Below the pieces are notes generated by a model. It did no database searches. It saw only the letters and a program-made list of their open reading frames with translations, and was not told the origin of the DNA. From positions 1 through 64,000 of the forward strand of contig JBNKFV010000002.1 in assembly GCA_050289485.1 (NCBI GenBank): a DNA stretch of 64,000 nucleotides, read 5' to 3'. The position numbers and the translations under genes are program-made. Numbering within the stretch: position 1 is the first letter of the stretch; each line of letters opens with the position of its first letter. Shown in pieces: positions 43,397 through 50,923 of the stretch. The DNA is from JBNKFV01 sp050289485 (lineage in GTDB: Bacteria; Pseudomonadota; Gammaproteobacteria; Pseudomonadales; Cellvibrionaceae).

Positions 43397-44152
43397 TTAA
43401 CCGGCAGGAATGCCAGCGGCTTCAGCAATGGCGCGCAAACCGGCAATATCAGTGATTTGAATGTCTTTCTTGTTCACGTTCAGAATGCTCTGCTTCTGGA
43501 AACGGCTTAGTACTCGGCTGATAGTCTCCACCGTAAGGCCCAGATAGTTACCAATGTCGGCGCGTGACATAGGCAGAATAAAGTTGGTAGCTGATAGGTG
43601 ACGCTGGCTGTTTCGGCGCGAAATGCTTAACAGTAACGCAGCAACACGCTCTTCAGCCGTATTTTTGCTCAGCAGGGTGATCATCTGCTGATCCTGAGTG
43701 ATCTCGTTACTCATGATCTGGAAGAAATGGCGTTGCAGGCTGGGAATGGCAATACTCAGTTCTTCCAGGCGTGAAAAGGGAATTTCGCACACGGCTGTGG
43801 TTTCAAGGGCTATGGCCGAGTTGGTATAGCGGTTTTTGGCGATGCCGTCCATGCCGAGAATTTCACCTGGCAGATAGAAGCCTGTGACTTGCTCCTGGCC
43901 GTCGCTGGTAATGTTAACCAGCTTAACGGTGCCTGAGCGCACCGCGTATACCGATTGAAAAGGGCTGTTGGCACGATAAATATAGTCGCCCTTCTGCACC
44001 GGTCGGCTACGCTGAATAATCTGATCCAGCTTCTCTATCTGGTCGATATGCAGACTGATGGGCAGGCATAGACCACTCAGCTGGCAATCGTTGCAGGAAA
44101 CTTGAGGTGTAGTGTGGCAACGGACGTTGCGGTAGGGTAGCGAATCTTTCAT
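43397..44152 (-). CDS. fnr: Oxygen-sensing transcriptional regulator FNR
   Basis: 251 residues from the ATG at 44152; the frame extends to 44353 but the upstream 67 residues have no family similarity. The four [4Fe-4S] cysteines are at 20, 23, 29 and 122, exactly the E. coli FNR positions (CNDCQLSGLC and VCEIPF). A cAMP-binding-like beta-roll is followed by the DNA-recognition helix VETISRVLSRFQ, with the E-SR contacts that read TTGAT half-sites. It controls the switch to oxygen-limited metabolism. Operon: fnr, DUF4202, SirB2. Confidence 0.95.
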   Translation of the reverse strand: MKDSLPYRNVRCHTTPQVSCNDCQLSGLCLPISLHIDQIEKLDQIIQRSRPVQKGDYIYRANSPFQSVYAVRSGTVKLVNITSDGQEQVTGFYLPGEILGMDGIAKNRYTNSAIALETTAVCEIPFSRLEELSIAIPSLQRHFFQIMSNEITQDQQMITLLSKNTAEERVAALLLSISRRNSQRHLSATNFILPMSRADIGNYLGLTVETISRVLSRFQKQSILNVNKKDIQITDIAGLRAIAEAAGIPAG

Positions 44153-44438
44153 GAACCAACATCCTGGTTTTAAGAGCGACTTCGAATGCGTCAAAAGTAT
44201 GTGCATCGTATGATAGCCTAGTGCCGCTGGCCGCGTCACTATTTGTGGCTTGCTCTTTGCGGCAGGGTCTGCTCGGCAAAAAGGGTTACCAACGTCGCTC
44301 ATTGGGCATGTGTGTATCTGCTGTATAGGGTATGGGGCACGTGAAGGCAACAAAATGGCACAAAAGCACGAAAATTATTACGATATTGAGGGTGGTGACA
44401 AGTTGTTCTTTACTTATAACACCTACGCTGCCTTCTAA

Positions 44439-44999
44439 TTGAACAGACCAAGCCCTGAGAATATGGATATGCGGGGGTCTTTGCGATTACTGTTGAACTA
44501 TGGATTAACCACTTCTTCCGATTGTCTACATCGGTCACATCAGCGCCGGGTGCGTTTGTCGCGTATTGTCTTTCTCTGTGCCATCGCCGTTGGACTATTG
44601 TTTTTCATACGCTCCCATCTTGGCGGGTATTGAATGGCATCAGTGGTCGCTCTCAATGGCGATAGTGTTATTGGTGATGGCGTTGTGGTTGTCTCGGCAT
44701 GGCCGGTATTTACGGTTTAGCCTGCATTTGGCAATGGTGTGCATTGCTACTGCGGTGGTGGTTGCTATTTATTCCAGCGGGGGCTTGCAAATCACCAGCT
44801 TGCTCGGCTATTTCGACCCTACACCGCAATCAACCGGCTGTATCAGGGCCATACTGAGTTTTCTGGCCTGGCGCTTGCGATAGCTTATCGTTATGTCAAA
44901 TTGCATGGTGGGGAGCTTTCCGCCAATAGTATTGAGGGCGCGGGCATGGCGATAACGCTTGAATTACCCATCTACCCTCCGGAAGCTGGCGCAACATAC
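44439..44999 (+). pseudogene. Frameshifted, internally deleted histidine kinase gene
   Basis: Three frames in succession look coding. Frame one (from 44439) has RRVRLSRIVFLCAIAVGLLF. After a frameshift near 44600, frame two continues IEWHQWSLSMAIVLLVMALW, LRFSLHLAMVCIATAVVVAI: membrane helices. Frame three then gives LFRPYTAINRLYQGHTEFSG followed by LALAIAYRYVKLHGGELSA and the G-box-like SIEGAGMAITLELPI. The latter is the C-terminal ATPase region of a sensor kinase. The HisKA and most of the ATPase domain are missing, so the gene is dead. It ends against trhP, which is convergent. Confidence 0.7.
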
Positions 45000-45001
45000 T
45001 C

Positions 45002-46333
45002 TTACATATGTCGCATCAGCATGGCAAAGCCGCCATCTTCCGTTAGCGGCAGGCTGGCAGGCAATGGCAGTTTAACGGTATGGCCTGAGCCCAGTGCAGA
45101 CTCTATACGTTCGCCTTTCAGACTTTCGAGGTGTTCAACGGTAAATGTCTGGTTGCCTGCGGGTGTTACCAGCTCAACCGTATCACCTACTGAAAACTTG
45201 TTTTTCACTTCCAGTGTCATCCAGCCGTTACTGGCGTCGTACTGGAGAGCTTCGGCCACAAACTGTTGATTGGGATTGGCGCTGTTACCCACATTATAAT
45301 TCTGGTATTCCGAAGGTACATGGCGGCGGTAAAAGCCTTCTGTATAGCCGCGATTAGCTAGATGGTCCAGCTCGCTCATCCAATTCATGTCGAAGGACTT
45401 GCCGGTTTCGGCGGCTTTGATGGCGGCGCTGTAAACTTGTGCCGTGCGGGCTACGTAGTAGTGAGACTTGGTACGGCCTTCGATTTTCAGCGAATGAATG
45501 CCCATTTTTACCAAGCGCTCTACATGTTGCACCGCACGCAGGTCTTTGGAGTTCATAATGTAGGTGCCGTGCTCGTCTTCATAAGCAGGCATGTATTCGC
45601 CTGGTCGGCTTTTCTCTTGCAGTAGCAGCGGTTGCACATCCTCTTCTGGTGTCCAGGTTTTAGGGTCGCTGTCGACAGGTGTTACCGGTATTAAATCGCC
45701 CAGTTCGTTCTCCTTGGCCGTGTGGGCGTTGTATTCCCAGCGGCAAGAGTTAGTACAGGCTCCTTGGTTAGAGTCGCGGTGCGTCATGTAGCCAGACAGC
45801 AAGCAGCGGCCGGAGTAGGCGATACACAAGGCGCCGTGAACAAAGACTTCCAGCTCCATTTCCGGGCATTGCTGGCGAATTTCTTCAATTTCGTCCAGTG
45901 ACAACTCGCGGGAGAGAATCGTGCGGGTAATGCCTTGCTTGTGCCAGAATTTCACCGATGCCCAGTTTACGGCATTGGCTTGCACCGATAAATGAATGGG
46001 CATATCAGGCCAGGTTTCGCGTACCAGCATAATCAAGCCGGGGTCAGACATAATCAGCGCATCGGGCTGCATGGCGATAATCGGTTCAAGATCTCGTAAA
46101 TAGGTTTTGACCTTATCGTTATGAGGCGATAGGTTACTGGCAAGATAAAACTGTTTGCCCAGACTGTGGGCCTCGTTGATGGCTTCCGCAAGGTTTTCCA
46201 GGCGGTTAAACTCGTTATTACGTACCCGTAGGCTGTAGCGGGGCTGGCCGGCATAGACTGCATCGGCTCCATAAGCAAACGCGTAGCGCATGCGCTTAAC
46301 GGTACCGGCGGGAGATAGGAGTTCAGTGCTCAT
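45002..46333 (-). CDS. trhP: tRNA uridine hydroxylation protein TrhP (YegQ), U32 peptidase family
   Basis: 443 residues. Opening block TELLSPAGTVKRMRYAFAYG followed by ADAVYAGQPRYSLR; then LIMLVRETWPDMPIHLSVQA and the cysteine cluster HGALCIAYSGRCLLSGYMTH followed by CTNSCRWEY. This is the YegQ branch of U32 peptidases, which hydroxylates wobble U34 in tRNA with prephenate and an iron-sulfur cluster. The C-terminal beta domain with GDTVELVTPAGNQTFTVEHL is present. ATG start. Confidence 0.93.
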   Translation of the reverse strand: MSTELLSPAGTVKRMRYAFAYGADAVYAGQPRYSLRVRNNEFNRLENLAEAINEAHSLGKQFYLASNLSPHNDKVKTYLRDLEPIIAMQPDALIMSDPGLIMLVRETWPDMPIHLSVQANAVNWASVKFWHKQGITRTILSRELSLDEIEEIRQQCPEMELEVFVHGALCIAYSGRCLLSGYMTHRDSNQGACTNSCRWEYNAHTAKENELGDLIPVTPVDSDPKTWTPEEDVQPLLLQEKSRPGEYMPAYEDEHGTYIMNSKDLRAVQHVERLVKMGIHSLKIEGRTKSHYYVARTAQVYSAAIKAAETGKSFDMNWMSELDHLANRGYTEGFYRRHVPSEYQNYNVGNSANPNQQFVAEALQYDASNGWMTLEVKNKFSVGDTVELVTPAGNQTFTVEHLESLKGERIESALGSGHTVKLPLPASLPLTEDGGFAMLMRHM

Positions 46334-46450
46334 GGAAAACCTCTGTCAATGGGCGCGATGGGGCGGCGATTTTACTAGAAACCCTCAGCAATTACAGGGG
46401 TTAACATGCAAAATTAGGCCTTGGCCGATTAGCGGTATGGCTTTGCCGTG

Positions 46451-47617
46451 ATGACAAGGCCAACTAAACGAGTACCCGGTGTGGATACAAAAACAGGTGA
46501 TAAGGCACTCACGCAAGAGGCATTGGCCGCAGAGGTTGAGCGCCTGCAGCGTATGATTCGCGAGCTGGTGTCGCGTAGCGAAGATATCCAGCGGGTGCAG
46601 CAGCGCTTTCGCGATTTTGAATATCACCTGCTCAATGCCACCACCTTTAAAGAATTGATGGACGTGTTTTTGATAAAAGCACGTTCACATTTCAAGCTGC
46701 AGGCAACCAGTTTTATAGCCCTGGATGAAAACGGCCACTTGGCTGACCTTATCAGCGAAACCAGTATTGGTTACTACAGCCAATCGTTACAGTTACGCCA
46801 ACGTTCGAATTTTTTCGCGACACTGTATGCGCAAAAGCCGCGCATTATCCTCACTCATTTGGATAGCCTTACCAGTACGCGTCTGTTTCCGGCCGCAGGC
46901 AATGTAGTCTCTGCCGCGTTGATGCCTTTGGTTCGACACCAGAAAATTATCGGCAGTTGGCATTTTGGCAGTGACGATGCCCATCGTTATGAACCCAGTA
47001 AAGGTACTGATTTTCTGCAGCATATGGCGTCGCTGGCGGCTATTTGCTTTGAAAACGCCGTGGCCATGGAACAGGTACAGCGCCAGGGAATGATTGATAC
47101 GCTTACCCAGGTAAAAAATCGCCGAAGTTTTGAAGAGGAATACCCTAAAGAGCTCGACCGCGCGGTGCGAACGCAGCAGCCTCTTACCTGCCTGTTTATC
47201 GATGTTGATTTCTTTAAAAGTGTGAATGACCGTTATGGCCATGCGGCCGGCGATGCGTGTTTGAAATGTGTAGCCCAGCAGGTGCAAACACAATTACGTA
47301 AAACCGATCTGTTGGTGCGTTTTGGTGGCGAAGAGTTTGTGGTGCTGATGCCCGCCTGTAATGATCAGCAGGCCCGGCAGATTGCTGAGCGTATTCGGGC
47401 CCATGTGAAAATGCAGCCCATTGATACGGGTGATGGTAGTTCCATTCATGTAACGGTATCGCTTGGGGTTGCCACCTGGGCCCCGGCCGATAACCAAGCC
47501 TGGGATGAGTCGGTGCGCAAAGTGATGGGCGACCGCATTCTTCAGCAGGCTGATCAGGCCATGTATCACGCCAAAGCTGGGGGGCGAAATCGCGTCGAAC
47601 AGGTCAAGGTAGGGTAG
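46451..47617 (+). CDS. DUF484/GAF-like diguanylate cyclase
   Basis: 388 residues from the ATG at 46451. An N-terminal coiled-coil (about 15-55) leads to a GAF/DUF484-like sensory domain (about 60-210) and a GGDEF domain with the active-site GGEEF at 292-296. The inhibitory I-site R-K-T-D lies at 283-286, five residues upstream, as in feedback-controlled enzymes. It would make cyclic di-GMP in the cytoplasm. Its stop overlaps convergently the glutaminyl cyclase-type gene by 14 bases. Confidence 0.92.
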   Translation: MTRPTKRVPGVDTKTGDKALTQEALAAEVERLQRMIRELVSRSEDIQRVQQRFRDFEYHLLNATTFKELMDVFLIKARSHFKLQATSFIALDENGHLADLISETSIGYYSQSLQLRQRSNFFATLYAQKPRIILTHLDSLTSTRLFPAAGNVVSAALMPLVRHQKIIGSWHFGSDDAHRYEPSKGTDFLQHMASLAAICFENAVAMEQVQRQGMIDTLTQVKNRRSFEEEYPKELDRAVRTQQPLTCLFIDVDFFKSVNDRYGHAAGDACLKCVAQQVQTQLRKTDLLVRFGGEEFVVLMPACNDQQARQIAERIRAHVKMQPIDTGDGSSIHVTVSLGVATWAPADNQAWDESVRKVMGDRILQQADQAMYHAKAGGRNRVEQVKVG

Positions 47618-48464
47618 GGTTCTTGTTAACTGGCCAGGGGTTCGGCTGAATCAAATAGCGCGAATGCCAGTTTTTGCCAGTTACCCAGAAGGCGTGTTTG
47701 CCAGGTACGTAGGCGATGCCGTTCAGTACGTGATCCTGGCGGCTGTCATTATTATTGGCGCGGGTGAGTTCCGGCAGCGGCAGTGTTGCTAATACCTGCC
47801 CGGTTTTTGCATCGATGGCTAAAAGGTGTGATTCCTGCCACTGATTGGCCCAGATGACGCCGTCGATATATTCCAGCTCATTAAGGTTGTCCCATTCCAC
47901 GGTTTTGAGGCTTTTCGGTCGTTGCTCGGTATGGTGAACAGTGATAATGCGTTCGATGGCAAAGGTTTGGGGGTTGCGGAAGAACAATTGGCTGCTGCCA
48001 TTGCTCATGATTAGCTGGCTGCTGTTGTTGGTGAGCCCCCAGCCTTCGCCCTGATAGGGCAAGGTGCCTGTGGGGGTGAGCTGATCGTCAAACAGGTACA
48101 GCGTACCGTGCTTCCAGCTCAGCCAGTAGAAAGTGCCATTAAAATGGGCCAGTCCCTCGCCAAATACCTGGGGGTCGAGGTGGTAAATATGATTAATCTC
48201 GTTGCTATCCTGATGATACTGAATAATTTTCGAGCGGTGGTAGCGCCCGGTTGATTCGTAAATCCATTCGCCATCGGTGAGGAGTCCCTGGGTAAACCAT
48301 TCTGTGTTATGTGGTTTTTGTTGCAGTAATTCGTAACCGATAACGGGTGGTTTGCCTGTTACCAGCCTGTTTGCAGGCGTGTCTGCTTGGGTGTGCGGCC
48401 ACGTAACCAAAAATGCCACACCCATTGCTAGCCGCAGGCAACGCTGAAAAATACGAGGGGCCAC
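47604..48464 (-). CDS. Glutaminyl-peptide cyclotransferase family protein
   Basis: 286 residues. An N-terminal signal (LAMGVAFLVTWPHTQA) is followed by a propeller with EWFTQGLLTDGEWIYESTGR, GEGLAHFNGTFYWLSWK, YQGEGWGLTNNSSQLIMSNG, LNELEYIDGVIWANQWQESH and LNGIAYVPGKHAFWVTGKNW. These are the family blocks of plant-type glutamine cyclotransferases (papaya QC fold), which convert N-terminal Gln or Glu to pyroglutamate. Exported; substrate in bacteria unknown. Confidence 0.87.
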   Translation of the reverse strand: MAPRIFQRCLRLAMGVAFLVTWPHTQADTPANRLVTGKPPVIGYELLQQKPHNTEWFTQGLLTDGEWIYESTGRYHRSKIIQYHQDSNEINHIYHLDPQVFGEGLAHFNGTFYWLSWKHGTLYLFDDQLTPTGTLPYQGEGWGLTNNSSQLIMSNGSSQLFFRNPQTFAIERIITVHHTEQRPKSLKTVEWDNLNELEYIDGVIWANQWQESHLLAIDAKTGQVLATLPLPELTRANNNDSRQDHVLNGIAYVPGKHAFWVTGKNWHSRYLIQPNPWPVNKNPTLP

Positions 48465-48515
48465 ATCAAGTCCTTGTGCCGGGGAAGTGGAGTGTGAGTA
48501 TACCCTACCGGTTTA

Positions 48516-48848
48516 TTATTCGCTGGTCTCGTTGACAGCAGCCTGCCGCTGGGCTTCGCGTTCATTCACATAAGCGATGGCCTCTTTCACCGCGACAGTC
48601 ACCTTGTCGTTCACTTCCTGCATTTCTTGTGGCGACATAAAAAATGTCATATCGACATCGTGGCGAATATAGCGCGGTGGTAGCCGGTTTAGGGCAACAC
48701 AAGCGATATCGGCCAGGTAGTCGTGATCCTGGCGGGCGCGCTCGCTGGCGCGGGCAATTTCGTCGATAACCTGACTTTCGTAATAATTGTGAATGGTGTC
48801 TATACCACTTTCGATGCTTGTACGGTGTCTACCAGTCCCAAGTAACAT
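48516..48848 (-). CDS. ComFB family protein
   Basis: 110 residues from the ATG at 48848 (GAGGAG upstream); the in-frame GTG at 48854 has no ribosome site. It contains IHNYYESQVIDEIARASERA, YLADIACVALNRLPPRYIRH and VDMTFFMSPQEMQEVNDKV, the full ComFB domain. Some ComFB proteins bind cyclic di-nucleotides; the nearby diguanylate cyclase at 46451 may be meaningful (inference). Confidence 0.85.
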   Translation of the reverse strand: MLLGTGRHRTSIESGIDTIHNYYESQVIDEIARASERARQDHDYLADIACVALNRLPPRYIRHDVDMTFFMSPQEMQEVNDKVTVAVKEAIAYVNEREAQRQAAVNETSE

Positions 48849-49105
48849 GGTCACTCCTCGTGTTGTTTACGCGTTATCGTTATCAACATTGTAGACACTA
48901 GTGTAGGGCTCAAGCCAGCTGGTCAGGCCTCAACGAGGAGGGGGCATAGCTCCGGCACTGAAATTCGACGTCTTGGCCACGTGATCTACCAGGGGGTTGT
49001 CTGTAGCTGAACCGGCAGGGGCCGTTGAGAGGGAGGAATCCGCGACTGATTATTGCGCGGACTCAACACCTCTATCGCGATGGCTTTTCTGGCTGTATTG
49101 GCGGG
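48849..49105. other. Intergenic stretch with a possible decayed gene end
   Basis: No gene with a start is supported. On the minus strand a frame ending at the stop 48930-48932 gives TDNPLVDHVAKTSNFSAGAM then PPPR, with no start codon within the frame. It could be the C-terminus of a dead gene, and it lies beside another truncated gene. Confidence 0.3.
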
Positions 49106-49527
49106 TTAGTTGGTAAAAAAATTGGGAAACAATTTTTCAAAATCGTTATTCATTTTTTCCACGTCGTTTGACTTCAACATGCCATTAGCCAATAGGGAGA
49201 GTTTTGCATACAGAAAGTGCATAGCATCCATTTTGTTGATCTCAATCCGTTTATGCTCCACCGCTGGAAATTCCACACCGCCTTCACCGAGTGGAAAGAT
49301 TCGAGCCATCATGTATTTGCTGTCAATATAATTTATTACCTGTTGGTCGAACGCTTCGTAGCTCATATTGAACACAGCCTGAAATGAGTCATCGACTGAA
49401 TATCCTTTGTTCATCGCGTATAGGAACTGATACATCTTTTTTCGACGCTCCGGGTCTGTATTCAGGTAGTGAATGACGGCGACCGATCGAGCATAAAATG
49501 TGTCAACAAAATGCGTGCCTTTTCAAT
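49106..49527 (-). pseudogene. 5'-truncated gene, C-terminal part of a peptidase-like / DUF1570-like protein
   Basis: Reading leftwards, the frame is coherent from about 49527 to the stop at 49106: FVDTFYARSVAVIHYLNTDP, ERRKKMYQFLYAMNKGYSVD, then AVFNMSYEAFDQQVINYIDS. This is the end of a protein where the family normally has YAQSWALVHYL, DPERR and a helical tail. A stop codon precedes it, and the usual N-terminal part is missing. The internal ATG at 49435 could still give a 109-residue product. It ends just beside the operator of the sugar-catabolism cluster. Confidence 0.5.
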
Positions 49528-49539
49528 CGGCAGGCAGCT

Positions 49540-49561
49540 TGTTTATTATTGATATAATACA
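49540..49561. promoter_or_regulatory. 22-bp operator upstream of the GntR-family regulator
   Basis: The 22 bases match 18 of 22 positions of the perfect palindrome at 50556-50577 when read on the minus strand. The ends read TGT and ACA and the centre is AT-rich. It lies 13 bases before the GTG at 49574, suggesting autoregulation. Candidate only; no binding data. Confidence 0.6.
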
Positions 49562-49573
49562 TGAATCGCGTAA

Positions 49574-50503
49574 GTGGGTAGAACACGAGTGGCAAGTAAG
49601 AGTTATCTGGTGCAGAAAACCTGTAATCAATTGCTGGATTGGGTTGCGGCCCATTCGGGCGGAGCCGAGCCCTATCTGGCCAGTGTTTTGTCTCTGGCGG
49701 AGGAAATGGATGTTAGCCGGACTACCGTTCGGGCTGCCTTGGTACACCTGACGGAACGGGGGGTGATTGCCGAGGATCTCACGGGTAAGCGTATTCTGCG
49801 CAAGCCAGAGAAGGCAGACTACTGCCAGCTGGGGGATGAGCCGGCCTCCCGGGAGGCGACGATAGAAAAGTATTTTCTGTCTCTTATTCATAGTGGCCGG
49901 CTGCTGCCTGGCAGTCGCTTTTCTGAGTTGGAGCTGGCCAAGCAGTCGGGTTGTAACACGGTGACGGTCAGGGAGTTTCTGGCACGTTTCTCCCGTTTTG
50001 GACTGATCGAGAAGAACCCTCGTTCCCAGTGGCAGATGGTGGCTTTCGACCATCGTTTTGCCATGGAGCTGATTGAGTTTCGCCGAGTGCTGGAGATGCG
50101 TGCTCTGGTAAAGCTGCTGGAGTTGGAGGATGAGCACCCTGTATGGTCAGAGCTGGCGAATCTATTGGAGCTTCACCGGGCTGTTTTGCAGGACTTTGAG
50201 CGCCGGCATGCTGAGGTGTCGGCACTGGATGCCCGTTTGCACCGTGCACTTTTATCCGGTACGCGTAACCGGTTTATCAGTCAGTTTTTTGAGGTGGTGT
50301 CTTTTGTGTGTCATTACCACTACCAATGGGACAGATCGGGGCAGAAGGAGCGCTTGCGTGTAGCGCTGGCCGAGCATATTGAGTTGTTGATTGCCCTATT
50401 GGCGCGGGATGCGGCTGCTGCTGTCGCGGCGCTGGAGGCACACTTGGATACCGCTGAGCGAACGCTGTTGGATTGTGCCACCCAGGTCGGCAGGGCTGAG
50501 TAA
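49574..50503 (+). CDS. FadR-like GntR regulator with two winged-helix domains and an FCD domain
   Basis: 309 residues if read from the GTG at 49574 (GTG 49589 is an alternative). Two consecutive winged helix-turn-helix domains are visible: residues ~12-80 (LASVLSLAEEMDVSRTTVRA, LVHLTERGVI) and ~97-160 (FSELELAKQSGCNTVTVREF, RFSRFGLIEKNP). A C-terminal FCD ligand-binding domain follows (RRVLEMRALVKLLELE, DARLHRALLSGTRNRFI, with conserved Asp and His). Most FCD regulators have one such DNA-binding domain. The gene precedes the UxaA pair and likely senses an aldonate intermediate (inference). Confidence 0.85.
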   Translation: MGRTRVASKSYLVQKTCNQLLDWVAAHSGGAEPYLASVLSLAEEMDVSRTTVRAALVHLTERGVIAEDLTGKRILRKPEKADYCQLGDEPASREATIEKYFLSLIHSGRLLPGSRFSELELAKQSGCNTVTVREFLARFSRFGLIEKNPRSQWQMVAFDHRFAMELIEFRRVLEMRALVKLLELEDEHPVWSELANLLELHRAVLQDFERRHAEVSALDARLHRALLSGTRNRFISQFFEVVSFVCHYHYQWDRSGQKERLRVALAEHIELLIALLARDAAAAVAALEAHLDTAERTLLDCATQVGRAE

Positions 50504-50555
50504 ACGCTGCGCGCTAGGGAGGTGTTGGGGCGAGGGGGAAATTGCTGGATTTGAT

Positions 50556-50577
50556 TGTATTTTATTAATAAAATACA
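50556..50577. promoter_or_regulatory. Perfect 22-bp palindrome, putative operator of the catabolic operon
   Basis: TGTATTTTATT is followed directly by its exact reverse complement, a perfect 22-bp palindrome at 50556-50577. Its centre is 42-43 bases before the ATG at 50609. A nearly matching copy is upstream of the regulator gene at 49540. The outer TGTAT..ATACA resembles sites of FCD-type GntR regulators. Confidence 0.75.
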
Positions 50578-50608
50578 CTTTAGAGAGTTATTTGACGAGA
50601 GTGATTTT

Positions 50609-50923
50609 ATGGCGTCTGAGCCAACCGATAAGCGCTTTGTGCTGCTGAATGATGAAGACAATATTCTGGTGTGCTGTGCTCATGTTGCAGCGGGGGAGCC
50701 GGTTCAACTGGAAGGATGCGTTGCCGTCCTCTCACGGGATATTCCGGTAGGCCACAAACTGGCCCGTCGCAATATAGCCTTGGGGGAACGTATTGTTAAA
50801 TACGGGGCGCCCATTGGTTCTGCCACCACTGACATAAAACTTGCGGAACATGTTCATCTTCATAACATGAAGAGTGATTATATCCCCAGTCATACCCGTC
50901 AGGGTCGGGGGGGCGTATCGTGA
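50609..50923 (+). CDS. UxaA family dehydratase small subunit (SAF domain)
   Basis: 104 residues from the ATG at 50609 (the longer frame from 50555 would run through the operator). It is a SAF domain: FVLLNDEDNILVCCAHVAAG, VLSRDIPVGHKLARRNIALG, ERIVKYGAPIGSATTDIKLA, HVHLHNM. In E. coli altronate dehydratase this domain is fused to the N-terminus of UxaA; here it is separate. Its stop overlaps the next gene's GTG by 4 bases, so the two subunits are made together. In Campylobacter jejuni a similar split UxaA pair lies in the fucose locus. Confidence 0.9.
   Translation: MASEPTDKRFVLLNDEDNILVCCAHVAAGEPVQLEGCVAVLSRDIPVGHKLARRNIALGERIVKYGAPIGSATTDIKLAEHVHLHNMKSDYIPSHTRQGRGGVS

Noticed and set aside
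42340..44440. FNR box TTGAT-N4-ATCAA near fnr or rdgC
   Set aside because: TTGATCAA near 42359 lacks the four-base spacer, and no full site was found by eye.
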